Under the pieces are notes generated by a model. It was not told the DNA's origin, made no database searches, and saw nothing but the letters and a program-made list of their open reading frames with translations. Shown here in pieces: positions 1 to 7,314 of a stretch of DNA of 11,772 nt. Position 1 is the first letter of the stretch; every line of letters begins with the position of its first letter. Position numbers and translations under genes: made by a program. The DNA is from an uncultured Chloroflexota bacterium (lineage in GTDB: Bacteria > Chloroflexota > Limnocylindria > Limnocylindrales > CSP1-4), in NCBI GenBank assembly GCA_903930745.1, contig CAIYZX010000099.1, positions 1 through 11,772 on the forward strand, written 5' to 3'.

Positions 1-462
1 GACAACGCGGATCTTGAACCCGCCACCACGCAGGAACGGGCCCTCTCGGCGGCTCCAGAGCCGGTACTCCGGGGCACCCTCGTCGTGCAGTGCGGACACG
101 TCGTCACGGCCGTACGCGTGGACCACGAGCAGGCGGCCGCCAGGCCGCAGCACCCGGTCCACCTCCGCGAGATCCGCCCACTCCACGCCCCGGAACCCGG
201 AGAAGAGCGTCACGACGAGATCCAGCGAGGTGTTGGGCGCCTGGATGCGGAGTGGGGCCGCCAGCTCCACGACCAGCGGATCGGCGCCGACCTGGCGCAG
301 GGCGGGGAGCCACGGGGCGCCGGGGCCGTCCACCAGGGCGACGGCGCGCCCGGCACCCACGCCCAGGGCCGCCAGGGCGCGCGGAATCTTGCCCTCCAGG
401 TCGGCGGCGGCGGGGATGACGTCCGGATGGTGGGGCCCGAGGCCGGGCTCGATGGCTGTCAC
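1..462 (-). CDS. Class I SAM-dependent methyltransferase (C-terminus cut by window edge)
   Basis: The minus-strand frame is open from a GTG at 460-462 to the window edge: 154 codons with no stop. The translation has a Rossmann methyltransferase layout. A motif-I-like stretch VALVDGPGAPWL lies near residues 41-52, where a GxGxG loop is normally found. An acidic end of strand 2 (VVEL, 64-67) follows, then LDLVVTLFSGFRG near 80-92, and the common post-motif RVLRPGGRLLVVHAYG near 104-118. That last motif is typical of methyltransferase fold 11/25 proteins. The substrate cannot be told. The GTG is chosen because no ATG or better start lies upstream in frame and a TATGCT box sits just before it; no clear Shine-Dalgarno is seen. 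The gene lies 82 bp downstream of the GH13 gene on the same strand, so co-transcription is possible. The family call is fairly sure; the exact start is less sure. Confidence 0.72.
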   Translation of the reverse strand, partial: MTAIEPGLGPHHPDVIPAAADLEGKIPRALAALGVGAGRAVALVDGPGAPWLPALRQVGADPLVVELAAPLRIQAPNTSLDLVVTLFSGFRGVEWADLAEVDRVLRPGGRLLVVHAYGRDDVSALHDEGAPEYRLWSRREGPFLRGGGFKIRVV

Positions 463-471
463 GTCCGTTGC

Positions 472-503
472 AGCATACGCGGACTGCGCCCACGGGGTGT
501 CAC
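472..503 (-). promoter_or_regulatory. Candidate promoter of the methyltransferase gene
   Basis: On the minus strand TATGCT (472-477) is a good -10 box. Its predicted start site, about 465, is only 3 nt before the GTG at 462, so the message would be nearly leaderless. A GTGACA (498-503) matches TTGACA at five of six bases, but the 20-bp spacer is long. The absence of a Shine-Dalgarno supports this weakly. Confidence 0.3.
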
Positions 504-544
504 GGGGGCGGTGGCGGTGGCGGCCAGGCGTGTGAGCCCGGATC

Positions 545-2098
545 TCATCGAACGCGGAGGATCCGCCCCGAGCGGCCGGCCAGCGGCACCGCGGCGGTTC
601 CATCCGGAGCCGGCACGGGGTCCCCGGCGGGCCAGGGCCAGCCGGCCGGCGTCACCGGCTCCAGCGTTGCGCCGTGGCGGGCCTGCAGCGGCACGCGGAG
701 CGTGGCCGGCTCCTCGCCGGCGTTGAGCGCCACGATGTACGCGGCCTTCGCGTTCCCCATCCCGTAGGCGGCGGTCAGCTCGTCCGACGCCAGCGGCGTG
801 AAGGTGCCCCGGCGCAGCGCGGGCTCGGCGTGGCGGAGGGCGACCAGGCCCGCCAGGCAGGCGAGCGTCTGCCGGTCCCAGGCCGCTCCGTCCCAGGGGA
901 AGGCACCCCGGCAGAACGGGTCATGACCGCCGGCCATGCCGATCTCGTCGCCGTAGTAGATGCACGGCGCGCCCGGGACGGTCATCTGCACCAGCGATGC
1001 CAGCCAGACGGACGACCGGTCATCGCCGCAGATCGTGAGGATGCGGGGCATGTCGTGGCTGCCCAGCAGGTTCAGCTGGACCGCGGTGATCGCGGGATCG
1101 TAGGTGGTGAGCTGGTGGTGGACGCGCGCCAGGAACCCGGCGCCGTCCTCCCAGCGGACGTTGGCGCGGACGTCGCCATGCGCGTCGATGGCCTCCTGGT
1201 TCCGGTGGCCGGCCGCGGCGAAGGAGAGTGCCGCGAAGCCCAGGGGGTAGTTCATGTAGGCGTCGAACTGGTCGCCCTGGAGCCAGCGATGGTCCTCGTG
1301 CCAGATCTCCGCAACGATGTAGGCGTCGGGGTTGATCCCCTTCACGCGGCGCCGGAACTCGCGCCAGAAGTCGTCGTCGTCGATCTCCGCCGCCACGTCC
1401 AGGCGCCATCCGTCGGCGCCGAAGCGGATCCAGTGCTCGGCGACCGCCATCAGGTACGCGCGCACCTTGGGGTTGTCCGTGTTGAGCTTCGGCAGGGCGG
1501 GGAGATTCCACCAGGCGGTGTAGCCGAGGCTGGAGATCTCCTCCTGCCCGAAGCGGTCCGGTCCATCCTCGCGTGCCGCCTGCTCGGCCTCCGCCGCAGA
1601 CTGGCTCGGATACGCCCGGAGCGGCAGGCCGGCGCGGAGCCGTTCGCGGTCCACGTGGAACCAGTCGAGATACGGCGAGCCCAGGCCGGTCTCCAGGATG
1701 TGGTTGAACGGCCAGAAGCCACGGCTGGCGTGGTTGAAGACACCGTCCAGGATCACCCGCATGCCCCGGGCGTGCGCCTTGTCCAGGAGCTCGCGCAGGG
1801 CGGCGTCTCCGCCCAGGAGGGGATCCACTGTCATGTAGTCGTACGTGTGGTACCGGTGGTTGGAGGCTGAGCTGAAGACGGGGTTCAGGTAGATCGCCGT
1901 GACGCCCAGCGCGGCCAGGTGGTCAAGCCGGTCCGCCACACCGTAGAGGTCGCCGCCCTTGAAGCCGTAGTGCGTGGGCGGGGCGTCCCACGCCTCCAGC
2001 TCGCCCGGGTAGTCGACACGACCGCTGCGCGCGAAGCGGTCCGGGAAGACCTGGTAGAAGACGGCGTCCTTGACCCATTCGGGCGTGATGATCCTCAT
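545..2098 (-). CDS. Cytoplasmic GH13 alpha-glucan hydrolase, cyclomaltodextrinase/neopullulanase type
   Basis: This 517-aa glycoside hydrolase family 13 enzyme probably splits imported maltodextrins, cyclodextrins or pullulan fragments. All conserved regions are visible: region I DGVFNH (118-123), region V LPKLNTDNP (202-210), region II GWRLDVAAE (230-238, nucleophile Asp234), region III VAEIWH (262-267, acid/base Glu264) and region IV LLGSHD (344-349, Asp349). The LPKLNTDNP motif and the EIWH...GDQFDAYMNYP stretch (264-284) point to subfamily GH13_20. There is no signal peptide, so it should act in the cytosol. The protein starts directly at the barrel (VFYQVFPDRF, 13-22). The roughly 120-residue N-terminal CBM34 domain that usually makes the dimer active site in this subfamily is missing. 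A beta-sandwich C-domain follows from about 430. The start is an ATG with no Shine-Dalgarno, 37 bp from the divergent amylase gene. Product specificity is inferred. Confidence 0.9.
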   Translation of the reverse strand: MRIITPEWVKDAVFYQVFPDRFARSGRVDYPGELEAWDAPPTHYGFKGGDLYGVADRLDHLAALGVTAIYLNPVFSSASNHRYHTYDYMTVDPLLGGDAALRELLDKAHARGMRVILDGVFNHASRGFWPFNHILETGLGSPYLDWFHVDRERLRAGLPLRAYPSQSAAEAEQAAREDGPDRFGQEEISSLGYTAWWNLPALPKLNTDNPKVRAYLMAVAEHWIRFGADGWRLDVAAEIDDDDFWREFRRRVKGINPDAYIVAEIWHEDHRWLQGDQFDAYMNYPLGFAALSFAAAGHRNQEAIDAHGDVRANVRWEDGAGFLARVHHQLTTYDPAITAVQLNLLGSHDMPRILTICGDDRSSVWLASLVQMTVPGAPCIYYGDEIGMAGGHDPFCRGAFPWDGAAWDRQTLACLAGLVALRHAEPALRRGTFTPLASDELTAAYGMGNAKAAYIVALNAGEEPATLRVPLQARHGATLEPVTPAGWPWPAGDPVPAPDGTAAVPLAGRSGRILRVR

Positions 2099-2135
2099 GT
2101 CGCAAGTCTAGCCGCCGCCGGTCTAGACTCCAGCC
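2099..2135. promoter_or_regulatory. Divergent, mirror-symmetric promoter pair for the two GH13 genes
   Basis: The 37-bp gap between the two divergent ATGs holds the inverted repeat AGTCTAG (2105-2111) and CTAGACT (2123-2129), with an 11-bp spacer. Each arm reads TAGACT outward, a TANNNT -10 box: plus strand 2124-2129, minus strand 2110-2105. Counting seven bases on places the predicted start at 2136 on the plus strand and 2098 on the minus strand, which are exactly the A residues of the two ATGs. Neither gene has a Shine-Dalgarno. Leaderless genes with a TANNNT box just upstream are known in Actinobacteria and Deinococcus. No convincing -35 is seen in either direction. The repeat could instead be, or also be, an operator. 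Confidence 0.6.
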
Positions 2136-3902
2136 ATGACGGCCAGACCCTCACGCCGCGCATCATCGCGATCTCTCCTCGGTCGGGTGGGAGTGGCCAC
2201 CCTCGTGCTCGTCGCCGGCTGCGGCGCGCCAGCAGCGCCGTCCTCCAGCCCCCCCGGCGCATCGACCACGCCCGCGGCATCGGCGAGCGCCGCGCCGGCC
2301 GAGACCGCGTCGGCCCAGGCGGTGCAGTGCGGCGGGCCTGCGATGGACCCGTCCTGGTGGCACGACCGGGTCTTCTACGAGGTCTTCGTCCGCAGCTTCG
2401 CGGATTCCAACGGCGATGGCCGGGGCGACCTGCGCGGGCTCACCGCGCACCTCGACGACCTCAACGACGGTGACCCCGCCACGACGACAGACCTGGGCGT
2501 CACGGCACTCTGGCTCATGCCGATCGCGGCCGCCGAGAGCTACCACGGGTATGACGTCACGGATCTGCAGGCGGTGGAGCCGGACTACGGGACGGCGGAC
2601 GACCTGCGCGCCCTGGTGGCGCAGGCGCACGCGCGCGGGATCAAGGTGATCCTGGACTTCGTCCCGAACCACACCTCGGACAGGCACCCGTGGTTCCAGG
2701 CGTCTCGAGATCCGGCCTCCGACAAGGCGGACTGGTACGTGTGGCGCGACACCCCGCCCACCGCAAACCAGGGCGCATGGCACCAGCTTGACGACCGCTG
2801 GTACCTGGGCCAGTTCTGGTCCGGCATGCCGGATCTCAATCTCCGGAACCCCGCCGTCACCGATGCGCTCGTCACCGCGGCCGAGTGGTGGATGGACGAG
2901 TCCGGCGTGGACGGCTTCCGCGTGGACGCCGCGAAGCACCTCGTGGAGGAGGGGGACACGCTGGTCAACACGCCCTCGTCACGTCGCTGGCTCGCGGACT
3001 TCCGGGCGCGCCTCCAGCGGACACACCCCTCCGCGATGATCGTCGCGGAGGTCTACGACCTGGCGGCCAGCTCGGCAGCCTTCGTCCGCGACGGGGGAGC
3101 AGACCTGGCGTTTGACTTCCCGCTGGCCCGCGGCCTGTACCAGGCGGCCAATCTCGAGGACACGGCCCCCCTCGCCGGCGCGCTGGCCGACGCGCAGAAG
3201 CTCTATCCGCCCGGAGGCTACGCCACCTTCCTCACCAACCATGACCAGACCCGGGTCATGACGGAGCTGGGCGGGAGCCTGGAGCGCGCGAAGCTTGCCG
3301 CGGGCCTCCTGCTCACCCACCCTGGCGTGCCCTTCATCTACTACGGCGAGGAAGTGGGCATGGGAGGGCGGAAGCCGGACGAGCGGCTGCGCGTCCCCAT
3401 GCCGTGGACCGGGGAGTCGCCCGCTGGTGGCTTCTCCACCACCACACCGTGGCAGCCGATGGGCGACGACTGGCCGGGTGTGAACGTCGCCTCCCAGGTG
3501 CACGACCCGGGGTCCCTGCTGTCCGCCTATCGCGAGCTCATCCGCCTTCGCGACGCGGAGACCCCCCTCCGGACCGGGGCCACCCATGTCGTCGAGACGA
3601 CCACCACGGCGATCTCCGCCCTGCTTCGCTCAACCCGGGCGTCGTCGGACGTCGTCCTTGCGAACCTCGGCACCACGGCTCTGCCGTCCCCGGTGCTGTC
3701 CCTTGGCGATGGCCCGCTCTGCGGCGACGTGACGGCCACCGTCGTCTACGCCACGGCGGACGCGGCCGGCACACCGGCGCTACCGCAGGGGGATGTGACG
3801 GCGCCCGCGGTGACCGAACGGGGCGGCTTCTCGTCCTGGACGCCCGTGCCAATGCTGCCGCCGCGAAGCGTGACGGTGATCAGGCTGGTGTCGCGCCCCT
3901 AG
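2136..3902 (+). CDS. Extracellular alpha-amylase lipoprotein, GH13 (GH13_36-like)
   Basis: This 588-aa secreted alpha-amylase would cut starch or glycogen-like polymers at the cell surface. The N-terminus has Arg residues, a hydrophobic core (19-28) and the lipobox LVAGC with Cys29 as the lipidated residue. A Ser/Pro/Ala/Thr-rich linker follows to about 63, and the GH13 barrel begins near 75. Catalytic regions are intact: DFVPNH (174-179), region V MPDLN (231-235), GFRVDAAKH (260-268, nucleophile Asp264), IVAEVYD (302-308, acid/base Glu305) and LTNHD (366-370, Asp370). DSNGDGRGDL (90-99) is the calcium-binding loop found in GH13 enzymes of the oligo-1,6-glucosidase group. The MPDLN motif suggests subfamily GH13_36, which includes other amylase lipoproteins. 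A C-terminal beta domain runs from about 475. The ATG has no Shine-Dalgarno and is probably leaderless. The gene converges on the permease operon. The family and location are well supported; the exact cleavage pattern is not known. Confidence 0.92.
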   Translation: MTARPSRRASSRSLLGRVGVATLVLVAGCGAPAAPSSSPPGASTTPAASASAAPAETASAQAVQCGGPAMDPSWWHDRVFYEVFVRSFADSNGDGRGDLRGLTAHLDDLNDGDPATTTDLGVTALWLMPIAAAESYHGYDVTDLQAVEPDYGTADDLRALVAQAHARGIKVILDFVPNHTSDRHPWFQASRDPASDKADWYVWRDTPPTANQGAWHQLDDRWYLGQFWSGMPDLNLRNPAVTDALVTAAEWWMDESGVDGFRVDAAKHLVEEGDTLVNTPSSRRWLADFRARLQRTHPSAMIVAEVYDLAASSAAFVRDGGADLAFDFPLARGLYQAANLEDTAPLAGALADAQKLYPPGGYATFLTNHDQTRVMTELGGSLERAKLAAGLLLTHPGVPFIYYGEEVGMGGRKPDERLRVPMPWTGESPAGGFSTTTPWQPMGDDWPGVNVASQVHDPGSLLSAYRELIRLRDAETPLRTGATHVVETTTTAISALLRSTRASSDVVLANLGTTALPSPVLSLGDGPLCGDVTATVVYATADAAGTPALPQGDVTAPAVTERGGFSSWTPVPMLPPRSVTVIRLVSRP

Positions 3903-3915
3903 AGACCATGCGTCG

Positions 3916-3949
3916 GTACCCCCGGCAACGCGAGGCTGCTCGGGGGTAC
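3916..3949. terminator. Hairpin between convergent genes, likely bidirectional terminator
   Basis: GTACCCCCG (3916-3924) pairs perfectly with CGGGGGTAC (3941-3949), giving a 9-bp GC-rich stem with a 16-nt loop that may pair further. It lies between the stop of the amylase gene (3902) and the stop of the permease gene (3964), which converge on it. There is no T-tract on either side, so it is not a textbook intrinsic terminator, but its position fits termination or 3'-end protection for both messages. Confidence 0.6.
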
Positions 3950-3963
3950 GCGGCGGCGGCCGG

Positions 3964-4890
3964 CTACCCCTTGACGGCGCCGATGGCCAGCCCGGACGTG
4001 ATCCACCGCTGGGCGAGCAGGTACACGATCGCGGGCGGGATCGCGAACATGATCGCGAACGCGGAGAAGAGCGACCACGGGGTGCTGGTGAACTGGCCCT
4101 GCATGGAGTAGAGCGCCATCGCCAGCGTCTGGTCCTGGGCCAGGTTGGTCAGGAACATCCACGAGAAGTAGAACTCCGTCCAGCCGGAGACGAAGCCCAG
4201 GAAGGCGGTCACGGCGAGCGCGGGCACCGCGAGCGGGAGGATCACGCGCAGGAAGGTCTGGTTGATGGACGCGCCGTCCACGGCGGCCGCCTCCTCCAGG
4301 TCTCGCGGGATCGTGTCCAGGTACCCCTTGAGGTTCCAGATGGCGAACGGCAGGAGCCCGGAGACGATGGCAAGGCCAACGCCCAGCAGCGAGTTCCGGA
4401 GGTTGAACCTGCCCAGCACCGGCAGCTCCAGCGACACCTGGTTCAGCAGCGTGAACAGGGGCGTCAGCGTTGCCACGGCGGGGAGCATCAGGACGCCCAG
4501 GATCGCGAGCATGAGGACCTCGCGACCGCGGAACCGCAGGCGCGAGAACGCGTAGGCGGCGGACACGCCGATGAGCACCGAGACCAGCGACGAGCCGACC
4601 GCGATCTTGAGAGAGTTCAGCGCGAGGCCAACGAAGCCGATGGGGTTGTTGGTGGGCTGGCGGATGACCTGCGCGTACGCCTCAAGGGAGGCGTTGGACG
4701 GGATGATGCTGAGGCCCTCCGGGCGGGAGCGGTTCAGCGGGTCCAGGGAGAGGCTCACCACCCAGACCACCGGGAACAGCACCGTGAGGAGCACGGCGAT
4801 CGCCATCGCCTGCAGGACGGCCTGTCTGCCGATCCCGAGGATCCGCTTCCGAGTCGCGGAGAGTGGAGCAGCGTCTGCGGTCGTGGCCAT
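3964..4890 (-). CDS. Sugar ABC transporter permease, MalG/UgpE type
   Basis: This 308-aa inner-membrane subunit is one half of the channel for maltodextrin-type import. It has a short N-terminal cytoplasmic tail and about six hydrophobic helices, near 24-47, 85-113, 125-150, 166-187, 219-243 and 273-293. The EAA loop that docks the ATPase runs from Glu200 to Pro219 (EAAAVDGASINQTFLRVILP) and matches EAAx3Gx9IxLP in full. The C-terminus AIGAVKG is typical of the MalG family. The ATG is preceded by GGGAGG at a 4-nt spacing. The gene starts 10 bp after the stop of the upstream permease, so the two are translationally close and co-transcribed. No ABC ATPase lies next to it, so a shared MsmX/MalK-like ATPase is expected. 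Maltodextrin as substrate is inferred from the flanking amylases. Confidence 0.92.
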   Translation of the reverse strand: MATTADAAPLSATRKRILGIGRQAVLQAMAIAVLLTVLFPVVWVVSLSLDPLNRSRPEGLSIIPSNASLEAYAQVIRQPTNNPIGFVGLALNSLKIAVGSSLVSVLIGVSAAYAFSRLRFRGREVLMLAILGVLMLPAVATLTPLFTLLNQVSLELPVLGRFNLRNSLLGVGLAIVSGLLPFAIWNLKGYLDTIPRDLEEAAAVDGASINQTFLRVILPLAVPALAVTAFLGFVSGWTEFYFSWMFLTNLAQDQTLAMALYSMQGQFTSTPWSLFSAFAIMFAIPPAIVYLLAQRWITSGLAIGAVKG

Positions 4891-4900
4891 CTCGCCTCCC

Positions 4901-5917
4901 CTACAGGTCGTACGTCCGGGTGGCCCGGGCCATCCGGTTGGTCAGCAGCGTGACCGCGAGCAGGATGAAGAACATGATCACCGAGAACGAGGCGCCAACG
5001 CCGTACAGCCGCTGCTCGTTGACGAGGCGGTAGGCCTGCGTGACCAGCAGCTCGGTCCTGCCGAAGGGTCCACCCTGGCTCATGAAGTACGAGAGGTGGA
5101 ACAGGTTGAACGTGACCACGAACCCGTAGATCGCGTACGGGACCATGGCCGGCCGGAGGTACGCGACCGTGATGTTCCGGAACTTCTGCCACCCGTTGGC
5201 TCCGTCCATCTCCGCAGCCTCGTACAGCTCCTGGGGCACGGACTGGAGGGCACCGGTGGCGACGACGGAGTTGAGCGGCCACCCGAGCCAGGTGTTGGTG
5301 ATGAGCATCCCGTAGAACGCGAGCGGAAGGGGAACGAACGGGATGGGGTCCTGGACCTGTCGCATCCAGTCGATCCGGAAGGCCTCCGGGGGCATGCCGA
5401 TGACCTTGCCCGCACCGGCAAGCAGGAGGTTGATGGCGCCGTAGTCCGGGTCGTACATGTTGCGCCAGACCGTCGCCACGATGATCGCCGGGATGACCAC
5501 GGGAATGATGAACAGCGCACGGTAGATGCGCCGTCCCCGGAGGCCCCTGGTGTTCAACAGGATCGCGATGGCGATGCCCAGGACCACGTGGATGACCACG
5601 TTCACGAGGGCCCACCACAGGTTGTAGATGATGAGTCGCAGGAAGTAGAAGTTGGGGATCGCGAGCTGGCTGGTCAGGACGTCGACGTAGTTCTTGACGC
5701 CCACCCAGTCCGGCGGCGCCGAGCCTTGCCGTAGGTTCTGGATCCCGAAGTTGGTGAACGACATCCAGACCTGGAAGAGCAGCGGGTAGAGCGTGATGAT
5801 CCCCATCACGAGGAACGCCGGCACCAGGTACAGGTACGCGATCCGCATGCCGCGGCCGGGACCGCCGCGTTGCGGTCTCGCTGGTGTCGCCGGTGCTTTG
5901 GCGGTCGCGCCTGCCAT
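4901..5917 (-). CDS. Sugar ABC transporter permease, MalF/UgpA type
   Basis: This 338-aa permease partners the MalG-like subunit. A Pro/Ala/Arg-rich cytoplasmic tail (1-25) leads into helix 1 (27-50, AYLYLVPAFLVMGIITLYPL). Further helices lie near 93-120, 131-151, 196-214, 257-280 and 306-325. The EAA loop begins at Glu233 (EAAEMDGANGWQKFRNI) and is canonical up to the Ile, but the usual LP is replaced by VA (251-252) before YLRP. The chosen ATG at 5915-5917 has GGGAGGA about 10 nt upstream. The same frame stays open further upstream, but that extension crosses the intergenic hairpins and is not plausible. The gene follows the binding-protein gene after a 119-bp gap. It lacks the long periplasmic P2 loop of enteric MalF, as is normal for this broader family. 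Confidence 0.92.
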   Translation of the reverse strand: MAGATAKAPATPARPQRGGPGRGMRIAYLYLVPAFLVMGIITLYPLLFQVWMSFTNFGIQNLRQGSAPPDWVGVKNYVDVLTSQLAIPNFYFLRLIIYNLWWALVNVVIHVVLGIAIAILLNTRGLRGRRIYRALFIIPVVIPAIIVATVWRNMYDPDYGAINLLLAGAGKVIGMPPEAFRIDWMRQVQDPIPFVPLPLAFYGMLITNTWLGWPLNSVVATGALQSVPQELYEAAEMDGANGWQKFRNITVAYLRPAMVPYAIYGFVVTFNLFHLSYFMSQGGPFGRTELLVTQAYRLVNEQRLYGVGASFSVIMFFILLAVTLLTNRMARATRTYDL

Positions 5918-5958
5918 GGTTCGGGTGTCCTCCCGCTGGGCCCGGTCTGGACTGGTGA

Positions 5959-5994
5959 TCCGCCCGGGGTGACCCATCGGCAGCCCCGGGCGGA
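5959..5994 (-). other. Intergenic hairpin 2 between binding-protein and permease genes
   Basis: An 11-bp perfect stem (5959-5969 with 5984-5994, arms TCCGCCCGGGG and CCCCGGGCGGA) encloses a 14-nt loop. It lies in the leader just upstream of the MalF-type gene, downstream of a second strong hairpin. It has no U-tract, so partial termination or mRNA processing and stabilisation are both possible roles. Confidence 0.6.
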
Positions 5995-5996
5995 CC

Positions 5997-6024
5997 GGTT
6001 GGCCGGGCGAGCGCCCGGCCAACC
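5997..6024 (-). terminator. Strong hairpin just downstream of the binding-protein gene
   Basis: A 12-bp perfect stem (5997-6008 with 6013-6024, core TTGGCCGGGC/GCCCGGCCAA) closes on the 4-nt loop GAGC. It begins 12 nt after the stop codon of the binding-protein gene in the direction of transcription. This is the expected place for an attenuating terminator or a 3'-end stabiliser that gives more binding protein than permease. There is no U-run, so full termination is doubtful and the permeases are probably read through. Confidence 0.65.
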
Positions 6025-6036
6025 CGTGCGGCGTGG

Positions 6037-7287
6037 CTACTTGCCGTTCGCGGCGTCCATGGTGGAGCACGCAGTGGCGATGGCGGTCGCCGGATCGGCG
6101 TTGGCGTCCAGGATCTGGCGCCAGGCGTCACCGAAGGCGCCCCAGTAGTTGCCGAACTCCTTGGCCTGCGGGCGCGGGTCACCCGCGTACACGGCGTCGG
6201 CGAACGACTTCACGAGGGGATCCACGATGGAGACGTTCTTGTTGGCCGGAACGTGGCCGGCGATGTCCGCGTAGATGCCCTGGCCGGCGGCGTCGGTCAT
6301 GGCCTTGGCGAACGCGATCGCGAGGTCCTGGTTCTGGCCGGCGGCGTTGATGTACCAGCCGTCAACGCCGGTCATCGTGGCCGAGACGCCGGCGGGGCCG
6401 GCGGGGACGGGCGCGATTGCGGCGTTGGGACGCGCGGCGCGGTAGTCGCCGAGGGTCCAGTTGCCGTTGAAGATGATGTCGATCTCGCCGTTCTTGAACG
6501 CGTCGTTGACCTTGCCGTAGTCCGGGTCAACGAGGGCGCCTGCGGCCTTGAGCTCCTTGACGAAGGAGATGGCGTCGGCAACACCGGAGTTCGCCGTGGC
6601 GGCGCACTTGTTGGCGTCGTCGAAGATCTTGCCGCCGAAGCCGTTGTAGAAGCCCCAGCCGAAGTAGGCGCCGTCGATCATGCCGACCTTGCCGCCGTCC
6701 TTGACGAGCTGCAGCAGCTCGGCGGTGGTCGCCGGAGGCGTCTTGATCTTCTCGGCGTCGTAGTACATGGCCACGGCCTTCAGGCCCTCGGGGACCATGT
6801 ACACCTTGCCGTCAACGGTGGCGCCGCCAGCCGCAACCTCGGACGTGTTCGCGAGCACGTCGTCGATCTTGCCGGTCAGGTCGGCCAGGAAGCCGCCGCG
6901 GACCATGTCACCGAACGGGTCGTTCGGGGCGATGAACAGGTCTGGGCCGCCGCCGGCCGCGGACTCGGTCTGGAACTTGGTGAAGATGTCGTTGAACGGG
7001 ATGTCCTGCGCCGTGACCTGGAGGTCCGGGTTCGCGAGCTTGACGTTGTCAAGCACGCGGCTGAACGCCTTGAACTCCGCGCTGCCGCCGGACGAGCCGT
7101 AGGCGTGCCAGATGGTCAGGCTGCCGGTCAGGCCCGTCGGGGCCTCGGTGGCCGGGGCCTCGGTGGCCGGGGCCGGGGTGGCCGGGGCCGGGGTGGCCGG
7201 GGCCGGGGTGGCAGTGCCGCCGCCGCAGGCAGCGGCGAAGATCGCGGCGCCCATCACGAGCGCGACGAACCGCTTGGTCTTCAACAT
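6037..7287 (-). CDS. Sugar ABC transporter substrate-binding lipoprotein, MalE-like
   Basis: This 416-aa extracytoplasmic receptor captures the sugar and hands it to the two downstream permeases. The ATG at 7285-7287 opens a lipoprotein signal (MLKTKRFVALVMGAAIFAAAC) with lipobox FAAAC and lipidated Cys21. A Thr/Ala/Pro repeat linker (about 25-52) leads to the family 1 binding domain, which opens with SLTIWHAYG (56-64). Typical features follow: KFQTESAAGGGPDLFIAP, MVPEGLKAVAMYYDAEKI, and a GVDGWYINAAG strand late in the protein. Length is normal for the family. GGAGGAG lies about 12 nt before the ATG, a rather long spacing. The frame is open for another 49 codons upstream, but that part contains the leader palindromes and would bury the signal peptide. 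The substrate is inferred to be maltodextrin from the two amylases and the LacI-type regulator. No motif seen here proves it. Confidence 0.92.
   Translation of the reverse strand: MLKTKRFVALVMGAAIFAAACGGGTATPAPATPAPATPAPATEAPATEAPTGLTGSLTIWHAYGSSGGSAEFKAFSRVLDNVKLANPDLQVTAQDIPFNDIFTKFQTESAAGGGPDLFIAPNDPFGDMVRGGFLADLTGKIDDVLANTSEVAAGGATVDGKVYMVPEGLKAVAMYYDAEKIKTPPATTAELLQLVKDGGKVGMIDGAYFGWGFYNGFGGKIFDDANKCAATANSGVADAISFVKELKAAGALVDPDYGKVNDAFKNGEIDIIFNGNWTLGDYRAARPNAAIAPVPAGPAGVSATMTGVDGWYINAAGQNQDLAIAFAKAMTDAAGQGIYADIAGHVPANKNVSIVDPLVKSFADAVYAGDPRPQAKEFGNYWGAFGDAWRQILDANADPATAIATACSTMDAANGK
7139..7213 (-). repeat. Five 15-bp tandem repeats coding the lipoprotein linker
   Basis: Five head-to-tail 15-bp units begin at 7139, 7154, 7169, 7184 and 7199. 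On the plus strand three units read GGGGCCGGGGTGGC followed by C or A, and two read GGGGCCTCGGTGGCC. They encode repeating Ala-Thr-Pro/Glu-Ala-Pro pentapeptides between the lipidated Cys and the binding domain. The unit is a multiple of three, so copy-number change would alter linker length without a frameshift. Confidence 0.9.
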
Positions 7288-7314
7288 CGTGGTTGTGCTC
7301 TCCTCCAGAGTTGC

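Noticed and set aside
674..1870. Long plus-strand open frame opposite the cytoplasmic GH13 gene
   Set aside because: The translation is Val/Arg/Gly-rich with no domain. It is antisense to a gene with all GH13 motifs, a common artefact of GC-rich codon bias.
2163..2939. Minus-strand frame opposite the amylase lipoprotein gene
   Set aside because: Val/Arg-rich shadow with no domain, opposite intact GH13 catalytic motifs.
4755..6182. Minus-strand frame of about 475 codons overlapping both permeases
   Set aside because: It is a shifted reading of the permease genes. The translation is Pro/Arg-rich without membrane helices, while the competing frame carries EAA loops and six helices.
7139..7213. 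CRISPR-like repeat array
   Set aside because: Units are contiguous 15-mers with no spacers and lie in frame in a lipoprotein linker.
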